This document shows positions 34,949 to 43,285 of a stretch of 64,000 nt of DNA, one piece after another. Source of the stretch: Gillisella taibaishanensis (lineage in GTDB: Bacteria; Pseudomonadota; Alphaproteobacteria; Rhizobiales; Rhizobiaceae); contig NZ_MKIN01000022.1 of assembly GCF_001938985.1 (NCBI RefSeq), positions 1-64,000 on the forward strand. The letters run 5' to 3'. Numbering within the stretch: position 1 is the first letter of the stretch; each line of letters starts with the position of its first letter. A program made the translations under genes and the position numbers. The notes under the pieces are model-generated. The model saw only the letters and a list, made by a program, of their open reading frames with translations, was not told where the DNA came from and did no database searches.

Positions 34949-35802
34949 TTCGAACGGCCCTTGTATGTCAGGGAGATTGTCCCGAACGTCGCGGCGGAAT
35001 GGCTGTCAATGACCATATCGGCCGCTGGTGCATTGACGACAACCTTGGCGACACCCGACACCATCAGCTTGGCGATCAGCCAGGCTCGGTTCACGTCGAA
35101 GCCGAAGCCGCCTTCGCTATCCAACGCGCTGCGCAAACCCTCTTCCAAGCCATCGAACACGGCGGTTGGCGTATCGGGCAACAACCAGACATCCGCCACC
35201 ACGTCGACCGTGGTCTTGGTACCGGAAACCACGGACACGATGTCGTTGACGCACCGCACGGCGGTCGAGGTGACCTTGGCAGACACCTGCGCCAGAAGCG
35301 CCGCAGACGGCGTGCCGCCCTCCGCCGTCGACAAGATCGCGACCTCCATTTCCGGACCACTTCCCGTTCGATAGACCGCGACGGCCTCGACCTCGGCCGA
35401 GACTGACCGGGCCTGATAGGCATACCATTCCTCAGACCCGGCCGTAGACGATCCCTGGTCGGCCAGCACGATCCGCTCACGCAGCTGCGCATCGGTTTCG
35501 TCGGTAAGCCGGGTGACGCCATGGTCGGCGGCGAGCGCGTCAAGATCGTTACCAGCAGCGAAGGCCAGCAGATTGGATTTCAGCACGTCATTGAAGGCGG
35601 CATAAAGAGCCGCCCGCTGATAGGCCTGAAACTCGATCTGAACCGCAATCGGCTCACCCTCCAGCGAGACGATGCCCGTGACATCAACGCCATAATTGTC
35701 CTGCGCCCACGCGACAAAGGCCGTGGCCATGGTCGTGATCATCGCCTCCGCATCGATGCTCTGCAGCATCTGCGGGGTCGGCAGCGTCGTCAGATCGACC
35801 AT
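34945..35802 (-). CDS. Baseplate J/gp47 family protein
   Basis: A 285-residue protein with the baseplate J patterns: VQIEFQAYQRAALYAAFNDV, LDALAADHGVTRLTDETDAQ then LRERIVLA, and EEWYAYQARSVSAEVEAVAV. gpJ is a wedge protein of contractile-tail baseplates. The J-I order and 4-base overlap match P2. Confidence 0.9.
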   Translation of the reverse strand: MVDLTTLPTPQMLQSIDAEAMITTMATAFVAWAQDNYGVDVTGIVSLEGEPIAVQIEFQAYQRAALYAAFNDVLKSNLLAFAAGNDLDALAADHGVTRLTDETDAQLRERIVLADQGSSTAGSEEWYAYQARSVSAEVEAVAVYRTGSGPEMEVAILSTAEGGTPSAALLAQVSAKVTSTAVRCVNDIVSVVSGTKTTVDVVADVWLLPDTPTAVFDGLEEGLRSALDSEGGFGFDVNRAWLIAKLMVSGVAKVVVNAPAADMVIDSHSAATFGTISLTYKGRSK

Positions 35803-35805
35803 GAT

Positions 35806-36201
35806 TTACCCTGCGATGATGGTGGAGGTCCCGTCGGAACCGAAAGAAAGAGAAACCTCGCCGGCCTCTGTGAGGTCGCCAAGATGTGCCCGAGGCCGGT
35901 AGGTGCCGCGAATGGTCCAGGTCGAGTTTCCCTTGCGGTCGAGCCCGTCCATGGTGACTTTCGTCGGCTTGAAACGTGGTTCGAACAGTTCGATTGCCAG
36001 AACCAAGGCCCAGCGAAACTTCAGGATCGTCTGCACATTGGCCGTCTGACCCAGAATGGTCGGGACGGGAGAACCGACATACTCCCGCAGAACCCGCTCG
36101 AAATACCGCGTCGTCAAGAGCTTGCCGATGGCGACAGCCACACTGTCCCAGCCAGACACCCACTTGCCAGTTGCCGGGTCCATGCCAAATTGCATGCTCA
36201 T
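35806..36201 (-). CDS. GPW/gp25 family baseplate protein
   Basis: A 131-residue protein with the gp25 pattern: SVAVAIGKLLTTRYFERVLR then EYVGSPVPTILGQ, followed by LVLAIELFEPRFKPTKVTMD and strands. gp25 links sheath and baseplate and carries lysozyme-like structural features in some phages. The start overlaps the gpV stop by 4 bases. Confidence 0.9.
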   Translation of the reverse strand: MSMQFGMDPATGKWVSGWDSVAVAIGKLLTTRYFERVLREYVGSPVPTILGQTANVQTILKFRWALVLAIELFEPRFKPTKVTMDGLDRKGNSTWTIRGTYRPRAHLGDLTEAGEVSLSFGSDGTSTIIAG

Positions 36202-36740
36202 TCCGCGTAGACCTTCTCGGATGCCTCTACGATGGGCCAGAGACCAGCCGACGATCCGCTGGCAACCCGGACCCGATCGCCAAGACGGGCCACGCGCTTG
36301 CCGTCCGTTCCGGCGAGGTTGACCCGTTCGCCATGCAGTTCGGTCACATCGCCATTGCCGGTGAACCCGATCAATCCGGCCCCGAATGACGACAGGATGC
36401 GAGCATCGAGCGCCGAGGACGGCGCCCCGTTGGCATCCGAGAATGTCAGCGGTACAGCCACACCTTGGCGCATATCGCCGAACGGCGAAAGCATGATCAT
36501 CTGCTGGCCTTTAGTCGGAGGCCGCCAGCTCTTCTCGGATCCAGCCACCTCAGACCATGGCCGCCAGGGGCTCAAGAATTCCGATCCTTCGGCACCCGCA
36601 AACTTCATCCGCATCCGGCGGCTATCGCCATCAACGGCATGGACGGTCCCGACCCGCTGCATGCCCTGCACGGCACGACGCAAGGCGGCAACCTCGGCCT
36701 TCATCTCGAGGATGATGTTGACCAGAACCTCATCGCTCAT
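36198..36740 (-). CDS. Phage baseplate assembly protein V (spike)
   Basis: A 180-residue protein with the gpV pattern: GTVHAVDGDSRRMRMKFAGA, SFGAGLIGFTGN and GERVNLAGTDGKRVARLGD. It contains an OB-fold-like N-terminal part and a short beta-helix, and forms the membrane-piercing spike under the tube. It is shorter than P2 gpV (about 211 residues). Confidence 0.85.
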   Translation of the reverse strand: MSDEVLVNIILEMKAEVAALRRAVQGMQRVGTVHAVDGDSRRMRMKFAGAEGSEFLSPWRPWSEVAGSEKSWRPPTKGQQMIMLSPFGDMRQGVAVPLTFSDANGAPSSALDARILSSFGAGLIGFTGNGDVTELHGERVNLAGTDGKRVARLGDRVRVASGSSAGLWPIVEASEKVYAE

Positions 36741-37522
36741 GCCTCTGGTGCCTCGATTTCGCCGGCAATATTGAGCGATACCGCGCTGGTCAGCACCTCT
36801 TTGCCATTGTCAGGCGTTCCAACGCCGATCAGGCCAGGAACCGGCTGGGTCACACCCAGCATCGCCTGCACGTCCTGCCATTTCGCAAGGTCAGCACCGG
36901 CATATAGCGAGGCCGTGAAAATCCGCGACAAATCGACATAATCCGTGCTGGCGGCCATCTTGTCCAAGCCAGCGGCAATAGCCGGCGGCACATCCTGCCC
37001 CAACGCTGGCTCCGCGATTGGCTCAAGCGTCACCTCGATGATCCGGGCCGCGTGCTTGCGCCCGCTTTCAGGATCGACCATGCGGACATCGCTGATCCGC
37101 CCGAAGCCGGCGATCAGGTCGCGCAAGATTTCGGCCCAAGCGTTATCCGGATCAGACAGGGCCAACCGCCATTGCCGATCAAGCAGGTTCAGGCTTGCCT
37201 CCAACGCCGCATCCGTGGTGCCGATCTCCAGCATGGAGACATTGCCCGACCCGCCATCCTCGTCCTGGACTGCGACCGTGACGGATTTTGCCACAGCCAT
37301 CTGCAACTGCAGCGTCAAGCTGACGTCGGTCCGAAACAGACCGTCGCCTGTAGAAGGGCTGAGACTGTCCTCGACCGACACGGCAATGATGGGCGCCGGA
37401 GCATCATCCATGATCAGAGGCAGCGCCATGATCAAGCTGTCCTTCACGCGGTCCTCGGCGATAGTGCGCCCGAGAAGCGCTTCCGTCGCAGCGATCTGGA
37501 TCAACTGACGAACGACACCCAT
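36737..37522 (-). CDS. Phage virion protein, possible tail completion
   Basis: A 261-residue acidic protein. Parts such as DPDNAWAEILRDLIAGFGRI, SDVRMVDPESGRKHAARIIE and VTLEPIAEPALG look like a tail completion or minor tail protein with an alpha-beta fold. It lies between the head-tail joining gene and gpV, where P2-like phages carry completion genes. I cannot assign a named family. Confidence 0.6.
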   Translation of the reverse strand: MGVVRQLIQIAATEALLGRTIAEDRVKDSLIMALPLIMDDAPAPIIAVSVEDSLSPSTGDGLFRTDVSLTLQLQMAVAKSVTVAVQDEDGGSGNVSMLEIGTTDAALEASLNLLDRQWRLALSDPDNAWAEILRDLIAGFGRISDVRMVDPESGRKHAARIIEVTLEPIAEPALGQDVPPAIAAGLDKMAASTDYVDLSRIFTASLYAGADLAKWQDVQAMLGVTQPVPGLIGVGTPDNGKEVLTSAVSLNIAGEIEAPEA

Positions 37523-37524
37523 GG

Positions 37525-37896
37525 TTACACCTCGGACAGCCAGAAAATCACGCCGGCACCAGCATCCTCGCCTGGCCGGACGATCTCAAAGACATCGCCA
37601 TTCCCCCGCGAAACTCTGTCGCCTTGCTTGGGCAGCCACGAAAGAGCAGCGCGATCGAAGCTGACCGTCTTGGTGGCGGCGCCGACAGTCGCACGGCTGC
37701 GCACGACATCGCCGCCGCCCAGCGCCGTATCGTCGGGCATAGAATCGAACCGCGCCATGATGCCGACCTGTAAATCGCGGGACAGGTCACGGTCGGATTT
37801 CATCTTGCCCATCGTCATCGGGGTGATCGTCGCGGGCTCCCCAAGAAGCGACCGCGTCATTGATGGCAATGCGGCGCGAGCGGCGGCGATATCCAT
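37525..37896 (-). CDS. Head-tail joining protein
   Basis: A 123-residue protein that begins with a helix (MDIAAARAALPSMTRSLLGE) followed by mostly beta strands ending FDRAALSWLPKQGDRVSRGN and GDVFEIVRPGEDAGAGVIFW, the pattern of lambda FII/head-closure-like small proteins. It sits between the capsid module and the tail completion gene. Confidence 0.65.
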   Translation of the reverse strand: MDIAAARAALPSMTRSLLGEPATITPMTMGKMKSDRDLSRDLQVGIMARFDSMPDDTALGGGDVVRSRATVGAATKTVSFDRAALSWLPKQGDRVSRGNGDVFEIVRPGEDAGAGVIFWLSEV

Positions 37897-37899
37897 CGG

Positions 37900-38361
37900 T
37901 CAGGCCTTATTCAGACCGTTGGCGTCGGCCGCAGCTTTCGCAGCGGCGGCGGCCTCTTCATCGACTTTCGCCTTGGCAGCCGCTTCCTCGGCGGCCTCTT
38001 TATCGGCAGCATCCTGGTCAGCCTTGGCCTTGGCCGCAGCGGCGTCTTCAGCTGCCTTCTTGTCGACCGCGTCCTTCTCGGCCTGCGCCTTTGCTGCCGC
38101 CTCTTCAGCGGCTCGCTTTTCGGTAGCTTCTTTCTCGGCTTGGGCTTTCGCCGCAGCATCTGCCTGAGCAGCTTTTTCCTCAGCGGAAAGAACCCGCTCG
38201 AATACCAGGTCGAGTGCCGTCAAGCGTTCAAGATCCTCGTCATCGAGCGCAGGGTCTGGCGTCAACGTCTCGGTTCTATTTGGACGGATGGTGCAATGAC
38301 CGCCGCGCACGCGGATGGCCTGTGCACGAAACCCATTGTTCGTCACATCATAGGAGGCCAT
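37900..38361 (-). CDS. Phage protein with Ala/Lys/Glu-rich repeat tail
   Basis: The product has 153 residues. The first about 60 form a small domain (VTNNGFRAQAIRVRGGHCTI; ALDDEDLERLTALDLVFERV). The remaining about 90 are almost only A, K, E, D and Q in heptad-like repeats (EEAAAKAQAEKDAVDKKAAE), predicting a long single helix or coiled coil. Genes at this site in related phages follow the major capsid gene; the function is unknown. The repeats can change length by slippage. Confidence 0.65.
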   Translation of the reverse strand: MASYDVTNNGFRAQAIRVRGGHCTIRPNRTETLTPDPALDDEDLERLTALDLVFERVLSAEEKAAQADAAAKAQAEKEATEKRAAEEAAAKAQAEKDAVDKKAAEDAAAAKAKADQDAADKEAAEEAAAKAKVDEEAAAAAKAAADANGLNKA

Positions 38362-38440
38362 GATCGGTCCTTTCGAAACGACATAAGAGTGGAGAGGGAA
38401 CGGCGGGACATCCGCCGTTCATGCCTTGACCGAGGTGCGC

Positions 38441-39457
38441 TTAAAGCGTGGCGCGCCGCAGAACCTGCGGCTGAACGCACATGTAGAGCGGATAGGAGTA
38501 GAGTTCGCCCTTCGTCCAGGCCTCGCGGTCTTTGTCAATGATATTCATAGCGTAGACATCCTGGCCCTTGGTATTGACGAAAGGCATGAATTCATCGGCA
38601 GGCGAGACGAACTTCTTGAAGACATTGCTTGCGCCGACCGGGAAAATGCTTGCTTCATCCGTCGGAATGGCGACCGTCGAATTATCGTCCGTGCCGCGAT
38701 AATTGTGCCAGGTCACACCGCCAAAGGTGAAGGCCTGGAACGCAATGTTCTGACGCAGATCAGCAGCGGCAGCCCAGTTTTCATAGGTCCGGATAACCTT
38801 CGGATGGTTCACGAGAGTGTCATAGAACTCGTCGCCCGCAAGAGCATGAACGCTGGTCGCCGTCGTAAACGCCCCTTTGGCGGAACGCGCCATGCTCCGG
38901 GTCAATTCATGGAGCTTGCCACGAACGTCAGTGGTGTCGACATCGAGAGCGAGATCAATGGCCGCAGGCTCGGCAATATCGAATTCATCGAAGTAGTCGT
39001 AGATGACCGACGTGCCATTCGCGTCCAGCAGTTTGCCCTGCAACGCACCGAGGCGATGATATTCGTGGGTCAAGTCCATGTTTGTCCGCACGGTCGCCAT
39101 GCGCTCGGCATATTCGGTCTGCACGACCTTCAGCTCGCTTTCCGTCCCGAAAGCGCGGAAGCCCGCAACTTCGGAAGCGTAAAGGGTGAAACCATCGGCC
39201 AGACGGACAGACCGAAAATCTCGGACATTGCCTACGTCAGGCGTGGACTGGCGCGGCGGAGCGCCATCCGGGGACGTCGGGATCAGGCTGAGAGTGTCCC
39301 CCTTCTTTTCGACGGCGATCTTGCGGAGATAGACGCCCTTTTCCTCGAAAATGCCGAGTGATCCCAGCAACTGAGGCACGTATTCGACTTCCTTCACCGC
39401 AGCGGAAAGCTCCACCATGCTGAAGGCATCGTCCCTGAAAATGTCCATGGATGCCAT
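38441..39457 (-). CDS. Major capsid protein (lambda gpE family)
   Basis: The product is 338 residues, starting at ATG 39457 with AAGGAG 7 bases upstream. The pattern FRDDAFSMVELSAAVKEVEY ... VPQLLGSLGIFEEKGVYLRK ... TYENWAAAADLRQNIAFQAF and PYPLYM-like end (SYPLYMCVQPQVLRRATL) match the Phage_cap_E family. These proteins build the icosahedral head by the HK97 fold. It follows the gpD-like decoration gene, the lambda order. Confidence 0.9.
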   Translation of the reverse strand: MASMDIFRDDAFSMVELSAAVKEVEYVPQLLGSLGIFEEKGVYLRKIAVEKKGDTLSLIPTSPDGAPPRQSTPDVGNVRDFRSVRLADGFTLYASEVAGFRAFGTESELKVVQTEYAERMATVRTNMDLTHEYHRLGALQGKLLDANGTSVIYDYFDEFDIAEPAAIDLALDVDTTDVRGKLHELTRSMARSAKGAFTTATSVHALAGDEFYDTLVNHPKVIRTYENWAAAADLRQNIAFQAFTFGGVTWHNYRGTDDNSTVAIPTDEASIFPVGASNVFKKFVSPADEFMPFVNTKGQDVYAMNIIDKDREAWTKGELYSYPLYMCVQPQVLRRATL

Positions 39458-39468
39458 GGTATTGCTCC

Positions 39469-39831
39469 TTATCGCGCGATGATGCCGAGAGCCGCAAGCG
39501 CGGTGATCCCAGCGGTTTTCTGGTTGTCGGTCGCACCACTGAACCAATTCAGCAGCGGCGATTTGACCTGGCAGTGACGGCGCAACACAGTTGCCTCGTC
39601 TTCGCCGGTCAGCGGATAGATCAGAATGCCGGCAACCGTCTGGCTGCCGTCACTGTTGGCGGGGTTGTAGATTGCGTATTTCCCGGATGCCGTGATCTTG
39701 CCCAGCACAGTGTTTGCGGGCAGCGTCACGTCGACGCCAGCCGTAACAACGACGACGTCGCGGCTGTAAAAATGATCACCTTCCTGAATGATGCAGGAAC
39801 CTGGGCCGAGCTTTTCGGTCAGTACGGTCAT
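39469..39831 (-). CDS. Head decoration protein (lambda gpD-like)
   Basis: A 120-residue protein with the gpD pattern: a flexible start, SRDVVVVTAGVDVTLPANTV then LGKITASGKYAIYNPANSDG, and AAVA-like GILIYPLTGEDEATVLRRHC. Trimers of this protein stabilise expanded heads in lambda-like phages. It is located between the scaffold-like and capsid genes, as in lambda. Confidence 0.9.
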   Translation of the reverse strand: MTVLTEKLGPGSCIIQEGDHFYSRDVVVVTAGVDVTLPANTVLGKITASGKYAIYNPANSDGSQTVAGILIYPLTGEDEATVLRRHCQVKSPLLNWFSGATDNQKTAGITALAALGIIAR

Positions 39832-39834
39832 GGG

Positions 39835-40428
39835 TTATGCTCCCTTCCGGCCGACGCCGGCTTTCGCGATGGCATCCTTCCAGGATGCGCCGACACTTTC
39901 CTTAGCCGGCGCCTGCGAAGCACCCGGCATGGCGAGATTGGCAGCGGCGAGACGCTGCTGTTCATAAGAGGCGTTCGGCTGGCCAGCCGGAGCGGAAGCC
40001 GTCGTCGCTGCCGTGGGCGTCGCCGGGGCGGCTGCAACAGCGCCGGCTACATTGGTCGTGATGAAAGCCACGACCTGCTCAGCCATCATGCCAGGAGCCG
40101 ATTTTGCCAGATCGAGAGCGGCGGCCATGCGGTTGCCGTCACCCTTGATGCCTTCCGCCGACAGGATCGTGGTGATCCGGTCCATGGCGGCCTGAACGCC
40201 GTCGCCACCACCCTGAACGGCGGCAGCGACGGCGGCGATTGTACCGGTCGCGGACGCCGCGCCGGGCACTGTCTGGTTTGCAGACATGTCACCTCCAGTG
40301 GTTGATGCCTCGGGGTTAAGAGGCGCTTCAGAAAGGGACGCTGATGCGTCCGGCTCACCCTCGTCGAGGGCATGGAAATGCGGGTCCGGAGAAACCATCC
40401 CCCGGATCGCGGCAATCAAACTTGTCAT
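39835..40428 (-). CDS. Putative head scaffold protein
   Basis: A 197-residue, low-complexity protein rich in A, T, P and G, with a helical stretch near 65-125 (AAMDRITTILSAEGIKGDGN; MAAALDLAKSAPGMMAEQVV). It lies directly after the S49 protease and before gpD, the place of the Nu3 scaffold in lambda. An internal ATG (MSANQTV, residue 48) with a GGAGGTGACATG context could start a shorter form. Here the scaffold appears to be a separate gene rather than nested in the protease. Confidence 0.65.
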   Translation of the reverse strand: MTSLIAAIRGMVSPDPHFHALDEGEPDASASLSEAPLNPEASTTGGDMSANQTVPGAASATGTIAAVAAAVQGGGDGVQAAMDRITTILSAEGIKGDGNRMAAALDLAKSAPGMMAEQVVAFITTNVAGAVAAAPATPTAATTASAPAGQPNASYEQQRLAAANLAMPGASQAPAKESVGASWKDAIAKAGVGRKGA

Positions 40429-40432
40429 GGGA

Positions 40433-41353
40433 TCAACTCCGGTTAACTTCCTTCACGAAGGCATCGAATGCCTCGATCGGATCGCCGATGGCGTCGACAA
40501 GCCCCATCGCAAGGGCCTGTTTGGCGTCATAGACATCGGCCTCCGTGGCCAGTGCCTTTGCCTTCGTGATCCGGTTCTTACGGCCCTTCGCGACGGTTTC
40601 GGCGAATTTGTCGCGCATCTGGTCGGCCTGCGCCTGCCAGCGGCCCGCAACATCGGCCGACAAAGGCTCGTAAGGGTTGCCATCCGCCTTTTTCTTGCCG
40701 GACCGGATGATGGTGACCTTGATGCCGTCCTGGTCGAGCGCCTGCGAATAATCGGCATGCATGATGATGACGCCGATAGACCCGGCGCCGCCGAATTCCG
40801 GCATGACAATGCCCCGGGCCTGCGATGCTTGAAGATATCCCGCCGAATAAGCAAAATCCGTCAGGATCGACAGCGTCGGCTTTTCCCGCGACAAAGCCTG
40901 AATGGCAGCGGCGGTTTCAAAGCCGCCGTTCACCTCCCCACCAAAACTATCGACTTCGAACACCACGCCTTTAACGCCCGCATATTTGCGCGCCGCCGAG
41001 ATCTGGGCTTGCAAGCCCTGATAGGACGTCTCACCCGAAGCTGATCCGATCCACCCGCCCTTATGAACGAGGCTTCCCTCGATCGGAATGATTGCAACAT
41101 TGTCGATCATGTCGAACGGCAGCATGTTGGCGCGCTGATAGGCCCGCTCCAGACGATTGCCGACCTTTCCCGCCAAAGGCCGTCCGTTGCCGAAGGCGAC
41201 ATGATCCGTTGCACCGGCCGGGTTGGCGATTACGACCGTATCGCCGGCGATCCGGCTTCCCATACCCTGCAGGAACGCTTCCGCCTTGCGCGGATCGTAG
41301 AGCAGCGGGGTATTGAACACCCGCTGCGCGACATGGCCGTAGCGAAAACTCAT
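40433..41353 (-). CDS. Head maturation protease, S49 family (lambda gpC-like)
   Basis: A 306-residue protein. The family order is seen: VAIIPIEGSLVHKGGWIG, GVVFEVDSFGGEVNGGFETA, DFAYSAGYLQASQARGIVMP (Ser 170 as nucleophile), GGAGSIGVIIMHADYSQAL and IIRSGKKKADGNPYEPLS (Lys 220 or 221 as the general base). SppA-type proteases of this sort cut scaffold and portal during head maturation. It is located after gpW and before the scaffold. Confidence 0.9.
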   Translation of the reverse strand: MSFRYGHVAQRVFNTPLLYDPRKAEAFLQGMGSRIAGDTVVIANPAGATDHVAFGNGRPLAGKVGNRLERAYQRANMLPFDMIDNVAIIPIEGSLVHKGGWIGSASGETSYQGLQAQISAARKYAGVKGVVFEVDSFGGEVNGGFETAAAIQALSREKPTLSILTDFAYSAGYLQASQARGIVMPEFGGAGSIGVIIMHADYSQALDQDGIKVTIIRSGKKKADGNPYEPLSADVAGRWQAQADQMRDKFAETVAKGRKNRITKAKALATEADVYDAKQALAMGLVDAIGDPIEAFDAFVKEVNRS

Positions 41354-41363
41354 GATCTATCCT

Positions 41364-41630
41364 CTAATACCGCAGGGACCAGCGGCGATTTGGCCGGCGA
41401 CCAGTCGTCTTTTGCTGGCAGGCGGCGGCAAGCCGGTTCAATTCCTCATTGAGCGCCGACATATTTGCCGCCGAAAACACCACCTGATCGCGGGTGACTG
41501 GCGACTGAATCGAAATCTGGCTGACCTGCTCGCCCGCTAGGATCTTCAGCTTCACCGAATAGAGCGCCTGGAACAGCGCGCATGGATCGTCCTGGTCGAC
41601 CTCGGCGCCATTGATCGTAACCATCGCCAT
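41364..41630 (-). CDS. gpW-like head-tail joining protein
   Basis: An 88-residue protein with the small alpha-beta pattern of gpW: a helix and LKILAGEQVSQISIQS, DQVVFSAANMSALNEELNRL and a basic C-terminal tail ending RRPNRRWSLRY. In lambda W lies between A and B; here it follows B, so the gene order is A-B-W-C. Its stop is near the protease start. Confidence 0.7.
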   Translation of the reverse strand: MAMVTINGAEVDQDDPCALFQALYSVKLKILAGEQVSQISIQSPVTRDQVVFSAANMSALNEELNRLAAACQQKTTGRRPNRRWSLRY

Positions 41631-43285
41631 CAGGCACCCGCCGTCTGTTCTTGGCTACCAGTCTTTTCCTGGCTGCCATCCTGCTCGCCAGATGCAGCAG
41701 GATCGCTGGGCAGGCCGCGCTCGAACGGCGATGGCAGGCCCGCCTCTTTGTAACGGTTGTGCCACCAGACGCGATCTTCGAAGACCTCTTCGGCATCGGA
41801 ACCGAGTTCGCCAGTTTCGGCTGTGAGCATACCAGTACCGTTGGCAATCCTCTCGCTCGATGCCTTCGCCCGCTTCAAATCGTCCGCTGTCGGTTTGGCT
41901 GGGCCGTTGCAAAGCGCCCATTGCACCGCATCGCGGTTGGCCCGGTAGACCTCGAGGCCGCCCTTGAAGGGGATACGGCCCTCTTCGATCATTTCGTCCA
42001 GCCAGCTCCCGTAAGGCACAAGCACATGCTGGGCGGCGATCCTCTGTGTCCGGCGCTGGGCAATAGGCCAAAGCGCCGAATTCTCCATCATCGTCGAGGC
42101 ATAGGTGGCAGCCGTGTAATCCAACGTATACCCGCCGTAGCTCATACCGAGCCCACGCGCCGTCTCTCGATGCAATGCCGCCATGAAATCCTTGTAATAG
42201 GAACCGGGCGCGGTGATGTTTTTGAACTCAAGGTCCTCGCCAGGCGCCAGATGAGAAACACCGGCCCCCGCCCCCATCCGGATTTCAGATTCGGCGGCCC
42301 GATCCATCTGCGCGCGGAAATAATCGACGACATCCTGCGCCATATCCTTGGCACCGTCCAAGGGGCTATCTCTGAGGCTTTCCAGCGCCTCGAACACTTC
42401 AGCGCTCGGCTTGTCACTCTTCAAAACCGCCGAATAGATGGTCTGCATGAACATGACCTGCGCGGTGGCGTCATCGGTGTTTTCGGCCATCAGGTATTTT
42501 CGGAACGTCGGTACCAGCACGGAAATGCCGCGCACATCCTCCGCCGAAAACGGATCGAAGGCATGCAGCACGAGCTGCCGGCCATCGGCATCCGCTGCGG
42601 CATAATCCACCGTCGTCTCGAAACCGTCGCGTCGTTCCTTGAACCGATAGACCTGCGGACGGCCATAAGCATCATGGAAGATACCCTGATAAAGACCGAC
42701 CATCTCATTGGTATCCTGCACCAACTTCTGCGGCGACAGTATCAACATCTTGGTGCCGGTCCGGCATCCCGGCAGGCGCTGATTGCTCGGCAGATAGGAG
42801 ACGACGCCGGTGCTCTCACCGAAGGCCAGCCAGTTGCGCATGCCGACATCGGTTTGCTGCGGGATAGTCAGCTTCGCACGAAAATCGCATTCACGCGGGT
42901 TCCAACTCCAAGTTTTCCATTCGGCCTTGACCAACCGGGTCCAGGCAATCGCCTCCAACTGGTCATAACCGAAACGGGTCAGATCCGGCTTCGGGTTGAG
43001 CTGCAACTCGACCCCGATCGTGTCGGCGAGGATCTGATCGGTTGCACCGCGCAGACGGCCGGAATTCTGCAACATATCCATGGCAAGGCCAGCCGCCCGC
43101 CACCAGATGCGGCGCACTTCGTCGCGATGCTCGCGCAGGGACGCCGGACGGGACGCGATGACGCCGGACTGACTGTCGCGCATATATGCGGACGAGGCGC
43201 GCCCGTTGCGGGGCGCACCCGTGGGGCGTACAGCCGGCACGCTCACGCTGCCAGCCTTCACCCTCACCCGTGGCTTTTCCGTCAT
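41630..43285 (-). CDS. Phage portal protein (lambda family, gpB)
   Basis: A 551-residue protein. The start chosen is the ATG that overlaps the terminase stop (ATGA), typical of coupled phage genes; a longer frame adds 5 residues. The family patterns are visible: LREHRDEVRRIWWRAAGLAM, WNPRECDFRAKLTIPQQTDV, HAFDPFSAEDVRGISVLVPT and ETARGLGMSYGGYTLDYTAA. Twelve copies form the channel through which DNA enters and leaves the head. Confidence 0.9.
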   Translation of the reverse strand: MTEKPRVRVKAGSVSVPAVRPTGAPRNGRASSAYMRDSQSGVIASRPASLREHRDEVRRIWWRAAGLAMDMLQNSGRLRGATDQILADTIGVELQLNPKPDLTRFGYDQLEAIAWTRLVKAEWKTWSWNPRECDFRAKLTIPQQTDVGMRNWLAFGESTGVVSYLPSNQRLPGCRTGTKMLILSPQKLVQDTNEMVGLYQGIFHDAYGRPQVYRFKERRDGFETTVDYAAADADGRQLVLHAFDPFSAEDVRGISVLVPTFRKYLMAENTDDATAQVMFMQTIYSAVLKSDKPSAEVFEALESLRDSPLDGAKDMAQDVVDYFRAQMDRAAESEIRMGAGAGVSHLAPGEDLEFKNITAPGSYYKDFMAALHRETARGLGMSYGGYTLDYTAATYASTMMENSALWPIAQRRTQRIAAQHVLVPYGSWLDEMIEEGRIPFKGGLEVYRANRDAVQWALCNGPAKPTADDLKRAKASSERIANGTGMLTAETGELGSDAEEVFEDRVWWHNRYKEAGLPSPFERGLPSDPAASGEQDGSQEKTGSQEQTAGA

